64,000 nt of DNA, from NCBI GenBank assembly GCA_024643325.1, contig JAHEND010000003.1, forward strand, positions 1 to 64,000. The letters run 5' to 3'. Under the pieces are notes generated by a model that made no database searches, was not told the DNA's origin, and saw only the letters and a program-made list of their open reading frames with translations. Both the position numbers and the translations under genes were made by a program. The stretch is from Sediminicola sp. (GTDB taxonomy: Bacteria > Bacteroidota > Bacteroidia > Flavobacteriales > Flavobacteriaceae). This document shows positions 1-9,732 of the stretch, in pieces; positions within the stretch are counted from its first letter, which is position 1, and each line of letters starts with the position of its first letter.

Positions 1-2117
1 CGGTCTTTTTTATGGACCGACGCCTCCAAACTACTCACCCATAAATCTTCAGGCAATCCGTTAGAAATTTTTGTCCAAGAGGCGCCACCGTCTGTGGTGC
101 GGTGCAAGAGACCGTCATCGGAACCGGTGTATAATAAGTCAAAATCAAAGGCCGACGCCCCAATGACCGTTAGCGTACCAAAGGCCACATTCCCCTTCTT
201 GCCCCCCTGAGTGAGGTCTCCAGAAATGGTCTCCCAAGTAGTTCCCTGATCCATAGAACGGTGCAGGCGGTTAGAGCCTAAATACAGCACATCTTGGTTG
301 TGAGAAGACAATAAAATAGGGGTTTGCCAATTAAAACGAAAGGGCGCGTCTCCCAATTCGTGTTTGGGCTGAATATAGGTTTGTTTCCCACTACTGAGGT
401 CCAATCTAAAGTAGTTTCCAAACTGGAATCCGGTGTAGACAATGTCTGAATTTCTGTTATCTATCTGCACCTGCATGCCGTCTCCGCCCATAATAGATTC
501 CCAAGGGTTTTGCCCCGTAGCATGCCAGCGGGTGTTTAATGGTGCGTTGTTTGCCGCCTTCCAAACCCCGTTGTCTTGCAAGCCACCATAGACATTATAA
601 GGGGTTTCGTTATCTGTGTTTATATAGTAAAACTGCCCTACAGTAGGCGTATTATTCTTGATCCAATGGGCCCCACCGTCGTAGGTGATATTAATCCCAC
701 CGTCGTTCCCATTGATCATATGGTTTTGATCTGCGGGGTTTATCCATACATGGTGGTGGTCTGAGTGCACATTGTCTCCCCCTATATTTTTAAAAGTTTT
801 CCCGCCGTTGGCCGATGCCAATAAAGGGACTCCTGAAAGTACTATATAGTCTTTATTCTGCGCCGCCACCGATATTTGTGCAAAATAGTAACCGTAGCTG
901 AAAAACAAGCCTTCAATAGGCTGCTCGTTTTGTTTGGTCCAAGTGCTCCCACCGTTGCTGCTGAGGTACACCTCAGCACCGGTCACGGGTGTGTTAAACA
1001 AAAGCGCGTTGGCGTCTTCCAAATAGGTGGCCAAATCTGCGGGCTTCACCGTACCAGCCTGCACCAATTGCTTCACATTCTGGGCGCGGTATTTTTCTTG
1101 AAATCCATTGGATTTTAAATATTGGTTTAATTTACCGTCGGAAAGCTTCATAAAGGCTTTGGTGTCCATGGCTTTAAAATCTTCTTTGGTAAGCGCCTCA
1201 GATTTTCTGGCATTGGAATCTTTTTCTGTCTCGATTCTAAACTGGCTGTCGTGCACGGCGTAAACAGTATTAGCGTCGTAAACAGCCAAGCCAATACGGC
1301 CTACTCCAGCGCCTGTTGGAAAGCCACTATCCTGGGTTGAGATTAGGGTCCATGTACTTCCTGCGTCGGTACTTTTATAGAGGGCAGAGCCTGTCCCTGA
1401 GCCCTCAAAATGCCAGGCCTTACGGTCTTTTTCCCAGCTGGCCGCATAAAGGGTATTAAAGTCTTCTGGTGCTGCCGCCACTTCTATAATTCCGGCATTG
1501 TCTGATACGTGTAATGTTTTGGTCCAGCTATTACCACCATCTGTGGTCTTGTACAGACCCCTGTTTGCATTAGGGGTATATAAATGTCCTAAAACCCCTA
1601 CCACTACTTCTTGTGGATCATTATGATTAATCAAGATACGGCCAATGTGGTGGCTGTCTTCCAGACCCATATGCTGCCATGTCTTCCCCTGATCTGTAGA
1701 TTTCAGGAGCCCAATTCCGGCATAGGAGGAACGAGAAGAATTGTTTTCTCCGGTCCCTACCCAAATAGTGCCAGAAGCCCAATCTACCGCAATATCTCCC
1801 ACATTCTGTGTGGGCGCGTTGTCCATTAAAGGGCTAAAAGAAGTCCCATTATTATTGGTATACCAAAGGCCTCCTGAGGCATAGCCCACATAAAACTCAG
1901 ACGGTTTGTCTGGGTTCACGGCCACGTCTACCACACGGCCGCTCATTACAGTAGGGCCTATTTGAGTAAAGGGAATATTTTTAACCAGCGAGCGGGCCTT
2001 CATGGCGGCCTGTTGCTGTAAACTGGCCTGCATCTCAGCGCCAGTAGTAGGGCTTATATCCTGAGCAATTCCGCTCCATCCAGCGGCTAAAAGGGCAACA
2101 AAAAGTAGTTTTTTCAT
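1..2117 (-). CDS. Secreted BNR/Asp-box beta-propeller protein (VPS10/sortilin-like), C-terminus beyond window
   Basis: About 705 codons are visible, read from the complement; the 3' end lies before position 1. The ATG at 2115-2117 opens a short signal peptide (MKKLLFVALLAAGWSG then IAQD). The body holds repeated Asp-box strand motifs of the type S-x-D-x-G-x-T-W (for example STDQGKTW, TTDGGNSW, STDAGSTW, TTDGGASW), which build sialidase/sortilin-like beta-propellers. A mid-protein DHHHVWINP then GNDGG motif is typical of the Bacteroidota family often annotated as glycosyl hydrolase or VPS10 protein. A helical, charged insert of roughly 80 residues interrupts the propeller at about residues 290-370. 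It lies 59 bp downstream of the aminopeptidase gene. Enzymatic activity is not established for this family; the end that might carry a T9SS sorting domain is not visible. Confidence 0.85.
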   Translation of the reverse strand, partial: MKKLLFVALLAAGWSGIAQDISPTTGAEMQASLQQQAAMKARSLVKNIPFTQIGPTVMSGRVVDVAVNPDKPSEFYVGYASGGLWYTNNNGTSFSPLMDNAPTQNVGDIAVDWASGTIWVGTGENNSSRSSYAGIGLLKSTDQGKTWQHMGLEDSHHIGRILINHNDPQEVVVGVLGHLYTPNANRGLYKTTDGGNSWTKTLHVSDNAGIIEVAAAPEDFNTLYAASWEKDRKAWHFEGSGTGSALYKSTDAGSTWTLISTQDSGFPTGAGVGRIGLAVYDANTVYAVHDSQFRIETEKDSNARKSEALTKEDFKAMDTKAFMKLSDGKLNQYLKSNGFQEKYRAQNVKQLVQAGTVKPADLATYLEDANALLFNTPVTGAEVYLSSNGGSTWTKQNEQPIEGLFFSYGYYFAQISVAAQNKDYIVLSGVPLLASANGGKTFKNIGGDNVHSDHHHVWINPADQNHMINGNDGGINITYDGGAHWIKNNTPTVGQFYYINTDNETPYNVYGGLQDNGVWKAANNAPLNTRWHATGQNPWESIMGGDGMQVQIDNRNSDIVYTGFQFGNYFRLDLSSGKQTYIQPKHELGDAPFRFNWQTPILLSSHNQDVLYLGSNRLHRSMDQGTTWETISGDLTQGGKKGNVAFGTLTVIGASAFDFDLLYTGSDDGLLHRTTDGGASWTKISNGLPEDLWVSSLEASVHKKD

Positions 2118-2176
2118 GGGGTTGAGGTTATTTTTCACCCCCTAAGATAAGTACTTTTTGGCAATAAAATGCTGGG

Positions 2177-3475
2177 CTAGGCCTCCCCGTTCATCAGGGC
2201 CTCTATTTCCGCTATTTCAATAGGAATATGAGCCATGAGGTTGAGCGGTTCTCCTTGTTCTTGAATCACTACATTGTCTTCTAAGCGAATGCCCATACCT
2301 TCTTCAGGAATATAAATTCCGGGTTCTACGGTAAAGACCATCCCTGCTTTCATAGGAGTTTTGAGTGCGCCGTAGTCATGGGTGTCTAGACCAATGTGGT
2401 GGCTGGTGCCGTGCATGAAGTATTTTTTGTAGGCGGGTTTCTGGGGATCTTGGTTTTTAACATCGGCCGGGGCTAAAAGATCCAGGCCTAGTAATTCTTC
2501 TATCATAATCTCCCCTACTGCTTGGTGGTATTCCGCCCATAACGTTCCGGGTACTAGAAGTTTGGTAGCGGCATTTTTAACGCGCAAAACCGCATTGTAC
2601 ACCGCTGCCTGACGCTCGGTAAAACGGCCACTGACCGGAAAAGTTCTGGTGAGATCTGAGCGGTAATTGGCGTATTCTGCCGCCACATCCATCAGGATTA
2701 GGTCTCCGTCCTTACATTGTTGGTTGTTTTCTATATAATGTAACACATTGGCATTGGTACCAGAGGCAATAATAGGGGTGTAAGCAAAGCCTTTGGAACG
2801 GTTGCGAACGAATTCATGTAATAATTCTGCTTCTATTTCATATTCCCAAACGCCCGGTTTTATAAACCCTAAAATTCTGCGAATGCCTTTACCTGTAATG
2901 TTACAAGCAGTCTGCATTTGGGCAATTTCCTCTGGTTCTTTAACCCCTCTGATCTCTTGTAAAATAGGCTGGCTTTTTTGCCATTGGTGGGCGGGAAACT
3001 GCGCCTTGCATTTGGCTATAAAACGATCTTCACGGGTCTGGGTTTCTACTGCCTGACGGTAGTGCTCATTGGTGTTAAAATAGATGGTGTGGGCCTCTGT
3101 CATAAGGTCAAAAAAGACCTTGTCAAATTCCGACAACCACATGATGCTCTGTATCCCTGAAAGCTCAGTGGCTTTCTCTTTGGTGTACTTGGCGCCTTCC
3201 CAAACGGCAATGTGCTCATTGGTCTCCCGAACAAAAAGAATCTCTTTATGGGCCGGATTCAGTGCATCTGGAAAGAGCAATAAGATGGTTTCTTCCTGAT
3301 CTGCCCCTGACAAATACAAGATATCTGAATGCTGCGCAAAGGGCAGGGTGCTGTCTGCAGACACCGGATAAATATCGTTAGAATTAAAGACCGCCAGACT
3401 CCCTGGAATCATTTGAGCGGTAAACTTTTGGCGATTTTTTATAAAAAGGGTATTGGGGATAGCTTGGTATTTCAT
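2177..3475 (-). CDS. pepP: Xaa-Pro aminopeptidase (aminopeptidase P, M24B)
   Basis: 432 residues, the usual length for proline aminopeptidase P. It removes N-terminal residues that precede proline. The N-terminal half is the aminopeptidase P N-domain and the C-terminal half a pita-bread metallopeptidase. All five dimetal ligands can be placed: Asp in LMDVAAEY (about 263), Asp in YRSDLTRTF (about 273), His in HGTSHHIGLD (about 356), Glu in TVEPGIY (about 385) and Glu in IRLEDN (about 398). No signal peptide, so cytoplasmic. The start ATG at 3473-3475 is the first in frame and gives the normal N-terminus. It sits between the thiL-brnQ operon (upstream) and the BNR protein gene (downstream). Confidence 0.95.
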   Translation of the reverse strand: MKYQAIPNTLFIKNRQKFTAQMIPGSLAVFNSNDIYPVSADSTLPFAQHSDILYLSGADQEETILLLFPDALNPAHKEILFVRETNEHIAVWEGAKYTKEKATELSGIQSIMWLSEFDKVFFDLMTEAHTIYFNTNEHYRQAVETQTREDRFIAKCKAQFPAHQWQKSQPILQEIRGVKEPEEIAQMQTACNITGKGIRRILGFIKPGVWEYEIEAELLHEFVRNRSKGFAYTPIIASGTNANVLHYIENNQQCKDGDLILMDVAAEYANYRSDLTRTFPVSGRFTERQAAVYNAVLRVKNAATKLLVPGTLWAEYHQAVGEIMIEELLGLDLLAPADVKNQDPQKPAYKKYFMHGTSHHIGLDTHDYGALKTPMKAGMVFTVEPGIYIPEEGMGIRLEDNVVIQEQGEPLNLMAHIPIEIAEIEALMNGEA

Positions 3476-3549
3476 GGAAATATAAGGTGTTATTTAAAGA
3501 CGGGTTTTTGGTGTTTTAAACCTGCTGGGGTAAAGATAATTAAATTTGT

Positions 3550-4623
3550 CTACTCCATTCCGTAATCTAAAGGCAGCATAGCTGCTATACGTTTAGACCC
3601 CATATAACCGCCAAAAGACAGGCGGTTGGCGGGTGCAAAATTTCCCAAACCGTCTAAGTAAAAGGGGCCATTTACAGCTTCTAAAACAGATTGCTTCTTT
3701 TTGTGCAAAATGGTGATTCTGGGTACTTCCTGTGTTACCTTTAAGAAATCTTCTTCCTGATTCAGGCTAAAGACTACTTCCCAAGGCACTTCTTTTTGGC
3801 CGTAAAAAAACCTGAAACCCTTTTCCTTAAGCTGCCCTAGTAAGAGTGTGCGCATAAAGAAAAGGGTAGATCCGTCATAGGCTTTGGCCCTATTTTTAGC
3901 ATATTTGCTCTTGGTCTGCAAGGCTAAAGGAGTGAAAAAAGAGGTGCCTGCATAATATGAAATGTACTCCTGGGGCCATTCGTTTTGAACAGTGTCTTTG
4001 AAAAAAGAGAGTTCAAAATCTATCAGGGCATAGCGCACCAAATACCCCAGGTGTCTGTTTTGTATATTTAACGGAGCAGAGGCATAAGCGTAGAGCGTTG
4101 CAGTTTGTTTGTTGTAATAAAATCGCAGCACCTCTGGGTTGAGAATTTTGGTGCGCTGGGCTGCAGTATCTTCTCCTAAAAAGGCGCGTTTAAACAATCG
4201 GTACTTGCGTTCTCTGGACCAGGTGTCTGGCTCCAGTACCACCTCATCTAAAGACACAACGGCTTCTTCTAAAAATATTTTAGCCGTAAATCCCTTGGAT
4301 AAGTTTTGCAAATCTGCAATAGAACGGGTTTCATAGCCCAAATAACTCACTACGAGAGTGGCATTTATTTTTTGAGCGAGGGGCAGTTCAAAAAACCCTG
4401 CTTCGTTGGTAATGGTACCAAGGGAAGTTCCGTCAAAATACACCGACACTCCCTCTAGTGCAGACTGGTCTAGCGCGTCTAATACTTGGCCCTTGATAAG
4501 CGTTTGGGCTTGGACCCAGCTAGTCGCAAAAACACTGAACAATAACAACAGTGGTAGGCTTGCAAAAAACTTGTAGCAACAAGAACGCTGGTCAGCGTAT
4601 GGCGGTAAAATGAAGCGGTGCAT
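3550..4623 (-). CDS. Carboxypeptidase-like regulatory domain protein
   Basis: 357 residues from the ATG at 4621-4623, whose A is shared with the brnQ stop (TAATG), so translational coupling is likely; an in-frame extension further upstream would lie wholly inside brnQ and is rejected. Residues about 20-45 form a signal peptide ending near WVQAQ. Next comes a CarboxypepD_reg-like beta-sandwich (KGQVLDALDQSALEGVSVYFDG, split here by VLDALDQ and SLGTITNEAGFF), the domain that usually precedes TonB-dependent receptors. Here no plug or barrel follows; the remaining 230 residues are a family-specific region without a motif I know. Likely periplasmic or outer-membrane associated. Function unknown. 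Confidence 0.8.
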   Translation of the reverse strand: MHRFILPPYADQRSCCYKFFASLPLLLLFSVFATSWVQAQTLIKGQVLDALDQSALEGVSVYFDGTSLGTITNEAGFFELPLAQKINATLVVSYLGYETRSIADLQNLSKGFTAKIFLEEAVVSLDEVVLEPDTWSRERKYRLFKRAFLGEDTAAQRTKILNPEVLRFYYNKQTATLYAYASAPLNIQNRHLGYLVRYALIDFELSFFKDTVQNEWPQEYISYYAGTSFFTPLALQTKSKYAKNRAKAYDGSTLFFMRTLLLGQLKEKGFRFFYGQKEVPWEVVFSLNQEEDFLKVTQEVPRITILHKKKQSVLEAVNGPFYLDGLGNFAPANRLSFGGYMGSKRIAAMLPLDYGME

Positions 4624-6047
4624 TATTTTTTTATTAAAAATACACCAAAAATCTTTAGACCCACCACGCTTAATATTACGGGTAAAACCCAGGCCAATCC
4701 TTGGGATGTGAGCGGCATAAATGCAGTGGCCTCTTGCAAGGCGGGGTAGCCTAAACTGTCTAAAAAAGCGGGTGTATTGGCTACAAAACACACCAACACT
4801 GCTGCCTTAAAGGCCTTTGAAGTGGCCCAGGAGGCGGGTAGGACATGCAAAGCCATAAGAATGATTGTAGTGGGGTAAATAAACACTAAGGCAGGCACGG
4901 CAATAGCAATAATATACACCACGGGGAATTGCCCCATGAGCACCCCTAAAATAGCGCCAGCAAGGGCCACACCTACAAATACTCTTCTGGCGGTTCCAGG
5001 GGAATAGCCGGGGCCTTCAAAATAGCTGGCCACAAAATCTGCCGTTCCCGTAACAATTCCTGTAGCGGTAGTAAAACAGGCTAAGGCTACTAAAATACCG
5101 AGGCCCAAGGGGGCTGTATTTCCTAAAAATAACTGGGCCACGCCCTGTAAAATAACACTACGACTGCTCTCTGCATCAAAATTCCCTTGGGCCTGCGCAC
5201 CCGCATAAATGAGGCCCACATAAATGGCAGACAACGCAATAGCAGAAAAGATCGCGGCAAAACGCACCGTGTTTTTTTGTTGGAGGTATGAATTGTTGTC
5301 TGGTTGGGATTGATTTACATTAGTAGTTTGAGCTGCGTTTACATTTGCGACACCATCTGCATTCGCAGTTTGATTAACATTTGTTGCTTGAGATGCATTT
5401 CCAGGAGTTGCTTTACCAGGAGTTACTTTTTCCTTAAACTGCATTTTTTGAATAGAGACCAGTAGTACCCCACCAATCACCACAGCGGCAATGGCGTCAA
5501 AAGTCTGATAGCCTTCTAACAAACTGCTTCCAAAAGGATTTTCCATGGTGGTTGGAGCCAAGGCCACTTCTGGTGCAAAAACCGCCATACCAATTAAGGC
5601 AGTGAGTACGATTAAAATTCCAGGAGTGGTAATTTTACCAAATAGGTCTAATAACTTGGAGCGGTTTAGGGCCGCAAGCAATACCAAACTGAAATACACT
5701 AGGCTGGTGAGCCAATAAGGACTGTCTACAAATGGCATTATAGCCATTTCATGGGTTACTGAGGCGGTACGGGGCGCTGGAAGCGCCAGCGCAATGCCAT
5801 AAATCAGGGCCGCGTAGGTTAGGGAAAAGCCTTTTCCCAATGGGGCCCCAAAATCATATATAGTACCCTGTAATTTGGCATGTGCGAATATTCCCAAAAT
5901 GGGAATAAGCACCGCAGAGATCACAAAACCAAACGCCACAAGGGCCCAGTCTGCACCTGCCTGTACCCCTAAATAAGGGGGTAAAATAAGATTTCCTGCC
6001 CCAAAAAAGAGCGAAAATAAAGCAAAGGCAGCGAGGAGTTTCTTCAT
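4623..6047 (-). CDS. brnQ: Branched-chain amino acid carrier BrnQ (LIVCS family)
   Basis: 474 residues with about 12 hydrophobic segments. The N-terminus (FGAGNLILPPYLG) and the ALPAPRTASVTHE stretch are diagnostic of the BrnQ Na+ or H+ symporters for Leu, Ile and Val. An unusual cytoplasm-sized loop at about residues 205-256 is low-complexity, rich in Asn, Thr, Ala and Gln, and made of degenerate repeats (ANVNQTAN-like, TPGK/TPGN); normal family members have a short loop here. The gene overlaps thiL upstream and the carboxypeptidase-regulatory gene downstream by TAATG junctions, so the three are one transcription unit. Confidence 0.93.
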   Translation of the reverse strand: MKKLLAAFALFSLFFGAGNLILPPYLGVQAGADWALVAFGFVISAVLIPILGIFAHAKLQGTIYDFGAPLGKGFSLTYAALIYGIALALPAPRTASVTHEMAIMPFVDSPYWLTSLVYFSLVLLAALNRSKLLDLFGKITTPGILIVLTALIGMAVFAPEVALAPTTMENPFGSSLLEGYQTFDAIAAVVIGGVLLVSIQKMQFKEKVTPGKATPGNASQATNVNQTANADGVANVNAAQTTNVNQSQPDNNSYLQQKNTVRFAAIFSAIALSAIYVGLIYAGAQAQGNFDAESSRSVILQGVAQLFLGNTAPLGLGILVALACFTTATGIVTGTADFVASYFEGPGYSPGTARRVFVGVALAGAILGVLMGQFPVVYIIAIAVPALVFIYPTTIILMALHVLPASWATSKAFKAAVLVCFVANTPAFLDSLGYPALQEATAFMPLTSQGLAWVLPVILSVVGLKIFGVFLIKK

Positions 6048-7087
6048 TAAAACGAATTCCAGCCCTGGGCTTGTAGGGCTATTTTAGTGTTGGCTCTGGT
6101 GACTAGATGAGCACCGCTTTCTTTGGCGGTCATATGGCCTATGACCGTAAAGTGTGGGTTTCCTTTAATTTTGTCAAAATCTTTTTGAGCAATAGTAAAG
6201 AGCAGTTCATAGTCTTCTCCACCGGAGAGGGCTACCGTGGTGGAATCTATATTAAATTCCTCGCAGGCAGCTATGACGGTAGGGTCTAAAGGAATCTTGT
6301 CTTCATATAAATCACATCCTAAGCCGCTGGCCTTGCAGAGGTGTAGGACCTCTGAAGAGAGGCCGTCTGAAATGTCAATCATAGCGGTAGGCAGCACGTC
6401 CAATGCTTCCAATAAATTGGGGATGTCTTTTCTGGCCTCCGGTTTTAACTGTCGCTGTACAATATAATGGTAGGGCTCTAAATCTGGCTGGCTGTTAGGG
6501 TTTACCTCATAAACAGCCTTCTCTCTTTCCAAGACCTGAAGCCCCATATAAGCGCCACCTAAATCTCCAGAAACCACCAAAAGATCGTTTTCTTTAGCAC
6601 CAGAGCGTTTGGTGATTTTAGCAGGCGCCACAGTGCCCAAAGCGGTAATAGAAATAATCATGCCCTTGGTGCTAGAAGTAGTGTCTCCACCTACCACGTC
6701 TACCCCATAGTGGGTGGCAGCATGGCGCACGCCATCGTAAAAAGATTCCAGCGCTTCTAAAGGAAAGCGATTGGACACCGCCAAGGATACCGTAATTTGG
6801 GTGGCAGTAGCGTTCATGGCATAAACATCTGACAAATTCACCACCACGGCTTTGTAACCCAAATGCTGCAAAGGCATATAGGACAAATCAAAATGCACCC
6901 CCTCAACAAGCATGTCTGTGGTGAGCACGGTCTGGTAACCTTGGTGGTCTAGTATGGCGGCGTCGTCTCCAATGGAGAGGGCTGTACTGGACTGGGTTTG
7001 TGGCAAGTCCTTGGTTAAATGGTCAATAAGTCCAAACTCCCCTAGTTTTTCTAGGTCAGTCTTCTGAGGGTTTTTTGCTTCTAACAT
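6047..7087 (-). CDS. thiL: Thiamine-monophosphate kinase ThiL
   Basis: 346 residues from the ATG at 7085-7087 (an upstream TTG at 7102 is possible but would lie inside the promoter). ThiL phosphorylates thiamine monophosphate to the cofactor thiamine diphosphate. Family motifs in order: SIGDDAAIL, TTDMLVEGVHFD, GGDTTSS (Mg/ATP binding), SGDLGGAYMGL, MIDISDGLSSE and SGGEDYELLF. Cytoplasmic, with an AIRS-like fold. First gene of the thiL-brnQ-carboxypeptidase-regulatory unit; the brnQ ATG overlaps its TAA. A consensus -7 element lies only 4 nt before the ATG, so the mRNA may be leaderless. Confidence 0.95.
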   Translation of the reverse strand: MLEAKNPQKTDLEKLGEFGLIDHLTKDLPQTQSSTALSIGDDAAILDHQGYQTVLTTDMLVEGVHFDLSYMPLQHLGYKAVVVNLSDVYAMNATATQITVSLAVSNRFPLEALESFYDGVRHAATHYGVDVVGGDTTSSTKGMIISITALGTVAPAKITKRSGAKENDLLVVSGDLGGAYMGLQVLEREKAVYEVNPNSQPDLEPYHYIVQRQLKPEARKDIPNLLEALDVLPTAMIDISDGLSSEVLHLCKASGLGCDLYEDKIPLDPTVIAACEEFNIDSTTVALSGGEDYELLFTIAQKDFDKIKGNPHFTVIGHMTAKESGAHLVTRANTKIALQAQGWNSF

Positions 7088-7091
7088 GCCG

Positions 7092-7099
7092 CAAAAATA
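7092..7099 (-). promoter_or_regulatory. Putative thiL promoter -7 element
   Basis: On the minus strand this reads TATTTTTG, an exact match to the Bacteroidota -7 consensus TAnnTTTG. It ends 4 nt before the thiL ATG, so transcription should start at or next to the start codon. No convincing -33 TTG is present at the expected distance. Confidence 0.5.
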
Positions 7100-7110
7100 C
7101 AATCTTTACG

Positions 7111-7118
7111 TATATTTG
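7111..7118 (+). promoter_or_regulatory. Putative suf operon promoter -7 element
   Basis: TATATTTG matches TAnnTTTG exactly and lies 29 nt before the sufA ATG. It is only 11 bp from the divergent thiL element, so the two promoters almost abut. No clear TTG at -33. Confidence 0.55.
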
Positions 7119-7147
7119 TGTCTAATTTAGAATTAATCTATCTAAGA

Positions 7148-7477
7148 ATGATAAGCGTATCTGAAACAGCAAAGAAAAAAGTCATGTCCCTTATGGAGGA
7201 AGAAGGCTTTAATGCCCAGGCAGATTTTGTTAGAGTAGGCGTTGAAAGTGGTGGCTGTAGCGGCCTCTCTTATGCACTATCGTTTGACAAAACTGTAGGC
7301 GAAACAGACAAAGTTTTTGAAGACAATGAGGTGCGTATCCTAGTAGATAAGAAGAGTTTTTTATATCTCGTGGGTACCGTCTTAGAATACTCAGGTGGCC
7401 TGAACGGCAAAGGGTTTGTGTTTAACAACCCCAATGCCCAACGCACCTGTGGTTGTGGAGAGAGTTTCTCTCTGTAA
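7148..7477 (+). CDS. sufA: A-type Fe-S carrier SufA (HesB/IscA family)
   Basis: 109 residues from the ATG at 7148, where the family N-terminus [11 protein letters not shown] begins; a longer in-frame start at 7118 would overlap the promoter. The three cluster-binding cysteines are present: one in GGCSGL and two in the C-terminal CGCG motif. Accepts and delivers Fe-S clusters in the cytoplasm. First gene of the suf operon, 22 nt upstream of sufB. Confidence 0.93.
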   Translation: MISVSETAKKKVMSLMEEEGFNAQADFVRVGVESGGCSGLSYALSFDKTVGETDKVFEDNEVRILVDKKSFLYLVGTVLEYSGGLNGKGFVFNNPNAQRTCGCGESFSL

Positions 7478-7499
7478 CCAACTCCCTAAAAAAAAGAAA

Positions 7500-8945
7500 A
7501 TGGCATACACGGAAGAAGAATTAAAAAAAGAACTAGAGACCAAGGAGTATGAGTACGGCTTTTATACAGACATAGAATCCGATACTTTTCCCATAGGGCT
7601 TAGCGAAGAGATTGTCGTAGCCATCTCCAAGAAAAAAGAAGAACCAGACTGGATGACCCAGTGGCGTTTAGACGCCTACAGGTCATGGCTAGAAATGGAA
7701 GAACCGGAATGGGCGAACGTGCATTACACCAAGCCAGATTTTCAGGCCATCTCCTATTATTCTGCGCCCAATAAAAAACCCAAATACGATTCTATTGACG
7801 AGGTAGATCCGGAGTTGTTAGACACTTTTAAGCGTTTGGGGATTTCTCTAGACGAGCAAAAGAAATTGGCTGGGGTAGCGGTAGATATTGTCATGGACTC
7901 GGTCTCTGTGGCCACCACTTTTAAAAAGACCCTAGCAGAAAAAGGGATTATTTTCTGTTCTATTTCAGAGGCTATTAAAGAGCATCCTGAATTGGTCAAA
8001 AAATACATTGGCTCAGTAGTGCCTCAAAAAGACAACTATTACGCGGCTTTAAATTCTGCGGTATTCTCAGATGGGTCTTTCTGTTATATTCCAAAAGGCG
8101 TTCGTTGCCCTATGGAACTCTCTACTTACTTTAGAATTAATCAGGCAGGTACAGGACAATTCGAGCGCACCTTAGTGGTTGCAGATGAGGGATCTTATGT
8201 GAGTTATTTAGAAGGATGTACGGCGCCCTCTAGAGATGAAAATCAATTACATGCTGCCGTGGTAGAGCTTGTAGCTTTAGATCATGCAGAGATAAAATAC
8301 TCCACCGTTCAAAACTGGTTTCCAGGAGACAAGGAAGGAAAAGGCGGGGTGTACAATTTTGTGACCAAAAGGGGTATTTGTGAAAACCACGCTAAAATTT
8401 CTTGGACACAGGTAGAAACGGGTTCTGCAGTGACTTGGAAATATCCCTCTTGCGTGCTTAAAGGAGACCATTCTATTGGAGAATTTTACTCCATTGCAGT
8501 CACCAATAATTTCCAACAAGCAGACACAGGTACTAAGATGATACATCTGGGGAAAAACACCAGAAGCACCATTATTTCTAAGGGTATTTCTGCAGGTAAA
8601 TCGCAGAATTCTTATCGTGGATTAGTGCAGGTAGGTCCAAGAGCTGAGAATGCTAGAAACTTCTCTCAATGTGACTCTCTTCTGATGGGAGACCAATGTG
8701 GCGCCCATACCTTCCCTTATATTGAGGCCAAAAACAAAACGGCTCAAATTGAGCACGAAGCCACCACTTCTAAAATTGGAGAAGACCAAATTTTCTATTG
8801 CAACCAACGCGGTATAGACACTGAAAAAGCCATTGCCTTAATTGTAAACGGCTTTAGTAAAGAAGTTTTAAACAAGCTGCCAATGGAATTTGCAGTAGAA
8901 GCACAAAAATTATTAGAAATTAGTTTAGAAGGCTCAGTAGGATAA
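7500..8945 (+). CDS. sufB: Fe-S cluster scaffold subunit SufB
   Basis: 481 residues from the ATG at 7500, which follows an A-rich leader (AAAAAAAAGAAA) rather than a Shine-Dalgarno; an in-frame extension to 7416 would overlap sufA and is rejected. SufB is the scaffold of the SufBC2D complex. Diagnostic blocks: [59 protein letters not shown] and [14 protein letters not shown], which carry the conserved cysteine and glutamate needed for cluster assembly. Length is normal. Followed by sufC after 34 nt. Confidence 0.97.
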   Translation: MAYTEEELKKELETKEYEYGFYTDIESDTFPIGLSEEIVVAISKKKEEPDWMTQWRLDAYRSWLEMEEPEWANVHYTKPDFQAISYYSAPNKKPKYDSIDEVDPELLDTFKRLGISLDEQKKLAGVAVDIVMDSVSVATTFKKTLAEKGIIFCSISEAIKEHPELVKKYIGSVVPQKDNYYAALNSAVFSDGSFCYIPKGVRCPMELSTYFRINQAGTGQFERTLVVADEGSYVSYLEGCTAPSRDENQLHAAVVELVALDHAEIKYSTVQNWFPGDKEGKGGVYNFVTKRGICENHAKISWTQVETGSAVTWKYPSCVLKGDHSIGEFYSIAVTNNFQQADTGTKMIHLGKNTRSTIISKGISAGKSQNSYRGLVQVGPRAENARNFSQCDSLLMGDQCGAHTFPYIEAKNKTAQIEHEATTSKIGEDQIFYCNQRGIDTEKAIALIVNGFSKEVLNKLPMEFAVEAQKLLEISLEGSVG

Positions 8946-8979
8946 GCACTGCGCCCCACCACCCTATAGAATAAAAAAA

Positions 8980-9732
8980 ATGTTAGAGATTAAGAACTTA
9001 CACGCTAGTGTAGACAACAAAGAGATATTAAAGGGCATTAACCTTGTGGTAAAACCAGGAGAAGTTCATGCGATTATGGGTCCTAATGGTGCTGGTAAAA
9101 GTACTTTGGCTTCTGTAGTCGCTGGGAAAGATGAATTTGAAGTCACCAAAGGAGAAGTGTTGTTAGAGGGCCAAGACTTGGCAGACGATGCTCCTGAAGA
9201 ACGCGCTCATAAAGGAATCTTCTTATCTTTTCAATACCCTGTAGAAATTCCAGGCGTGACGGTAACCAACTTTATGAAAACCGCCATCAATGAATCTCGC
9301 AAAGCAAGAGGCCAGGAAGACATGCCTGCCAATGAGATGCTTAAAATGATCAAGGAAAAGGCGGAATTGTTAGAAATAGACCGCAAATTCTTGTCCAGAT
9401 CCCTCAATGAAGGCTTCTCTGGAGGAGAGAAGAAGCGTAACGAAATTTTCCAAATGGCCATGTTGGAACCCAAAGTAGCCATACTAGATGAAACCGATTC
9501 TGGATTGGACATTGACGCCCTTAGAATTGTAGCCGGTGGGGTAAACAAATTACGCTCTAAAGACAATGCGGTGGTGGTCATTACACACTACCAGCGTTTG
9601 CTAGACTATATAGTACCAGACTTTGTACACGTATTATACGACGGTAAGATTGTAAAATCTGGAGACGCGAGTTTGGCCCTTGAATTGGAAGAAAAAGGAT
9701 ACGACTGGATCAAACAAGAAATGGCGCTATAA
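8980..9732 (+). CDS. sufC: Fe-S assembly ATPase SufC
   Basis: 250 residues, an ABC ATPase without membrane partner. Walker A GPNGAGKS at about residue 35, the SufC-specific signature SGGEKKRNEI at about 147, Walker B VAILDETDSGLD (with the SufC-typical Asp-Glu-Thr) at about 167, and switch His in VITHYQRLL. Powers SufBD conformational changes during cluster assembly. The TAA is followed directly by the sufD ATG with no spacer. Confidence 0.97.
   Translation: MLEIKNLHASVDNKEILKGINLVVKPGEVHAIMGPNGAGKSTLASVVAGKDEFEVTKGEVLLEGQDLADDAPEERAHKGIFLSFQYPVEIPGVTVTNFMKTAINESRKARGQEDMPANEMLKMIKEKAELLEIDRKFLSRSLNEGFSGGEKKRNEIFQMAMLEPKVAILDETDSGLDIDALRIVAGGVNKLRSKDNAVVVITHYQRLLDYIVPDFVHVLYDGKIVKSGDASLALELEEKGYDWIKQEMAL

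Noticed and set aside
2793-3299. Plus-strand ORFs opposite the aminopeptidase gene
   Set aside because: They are antisense shadows of pepP with no family features or promoter.
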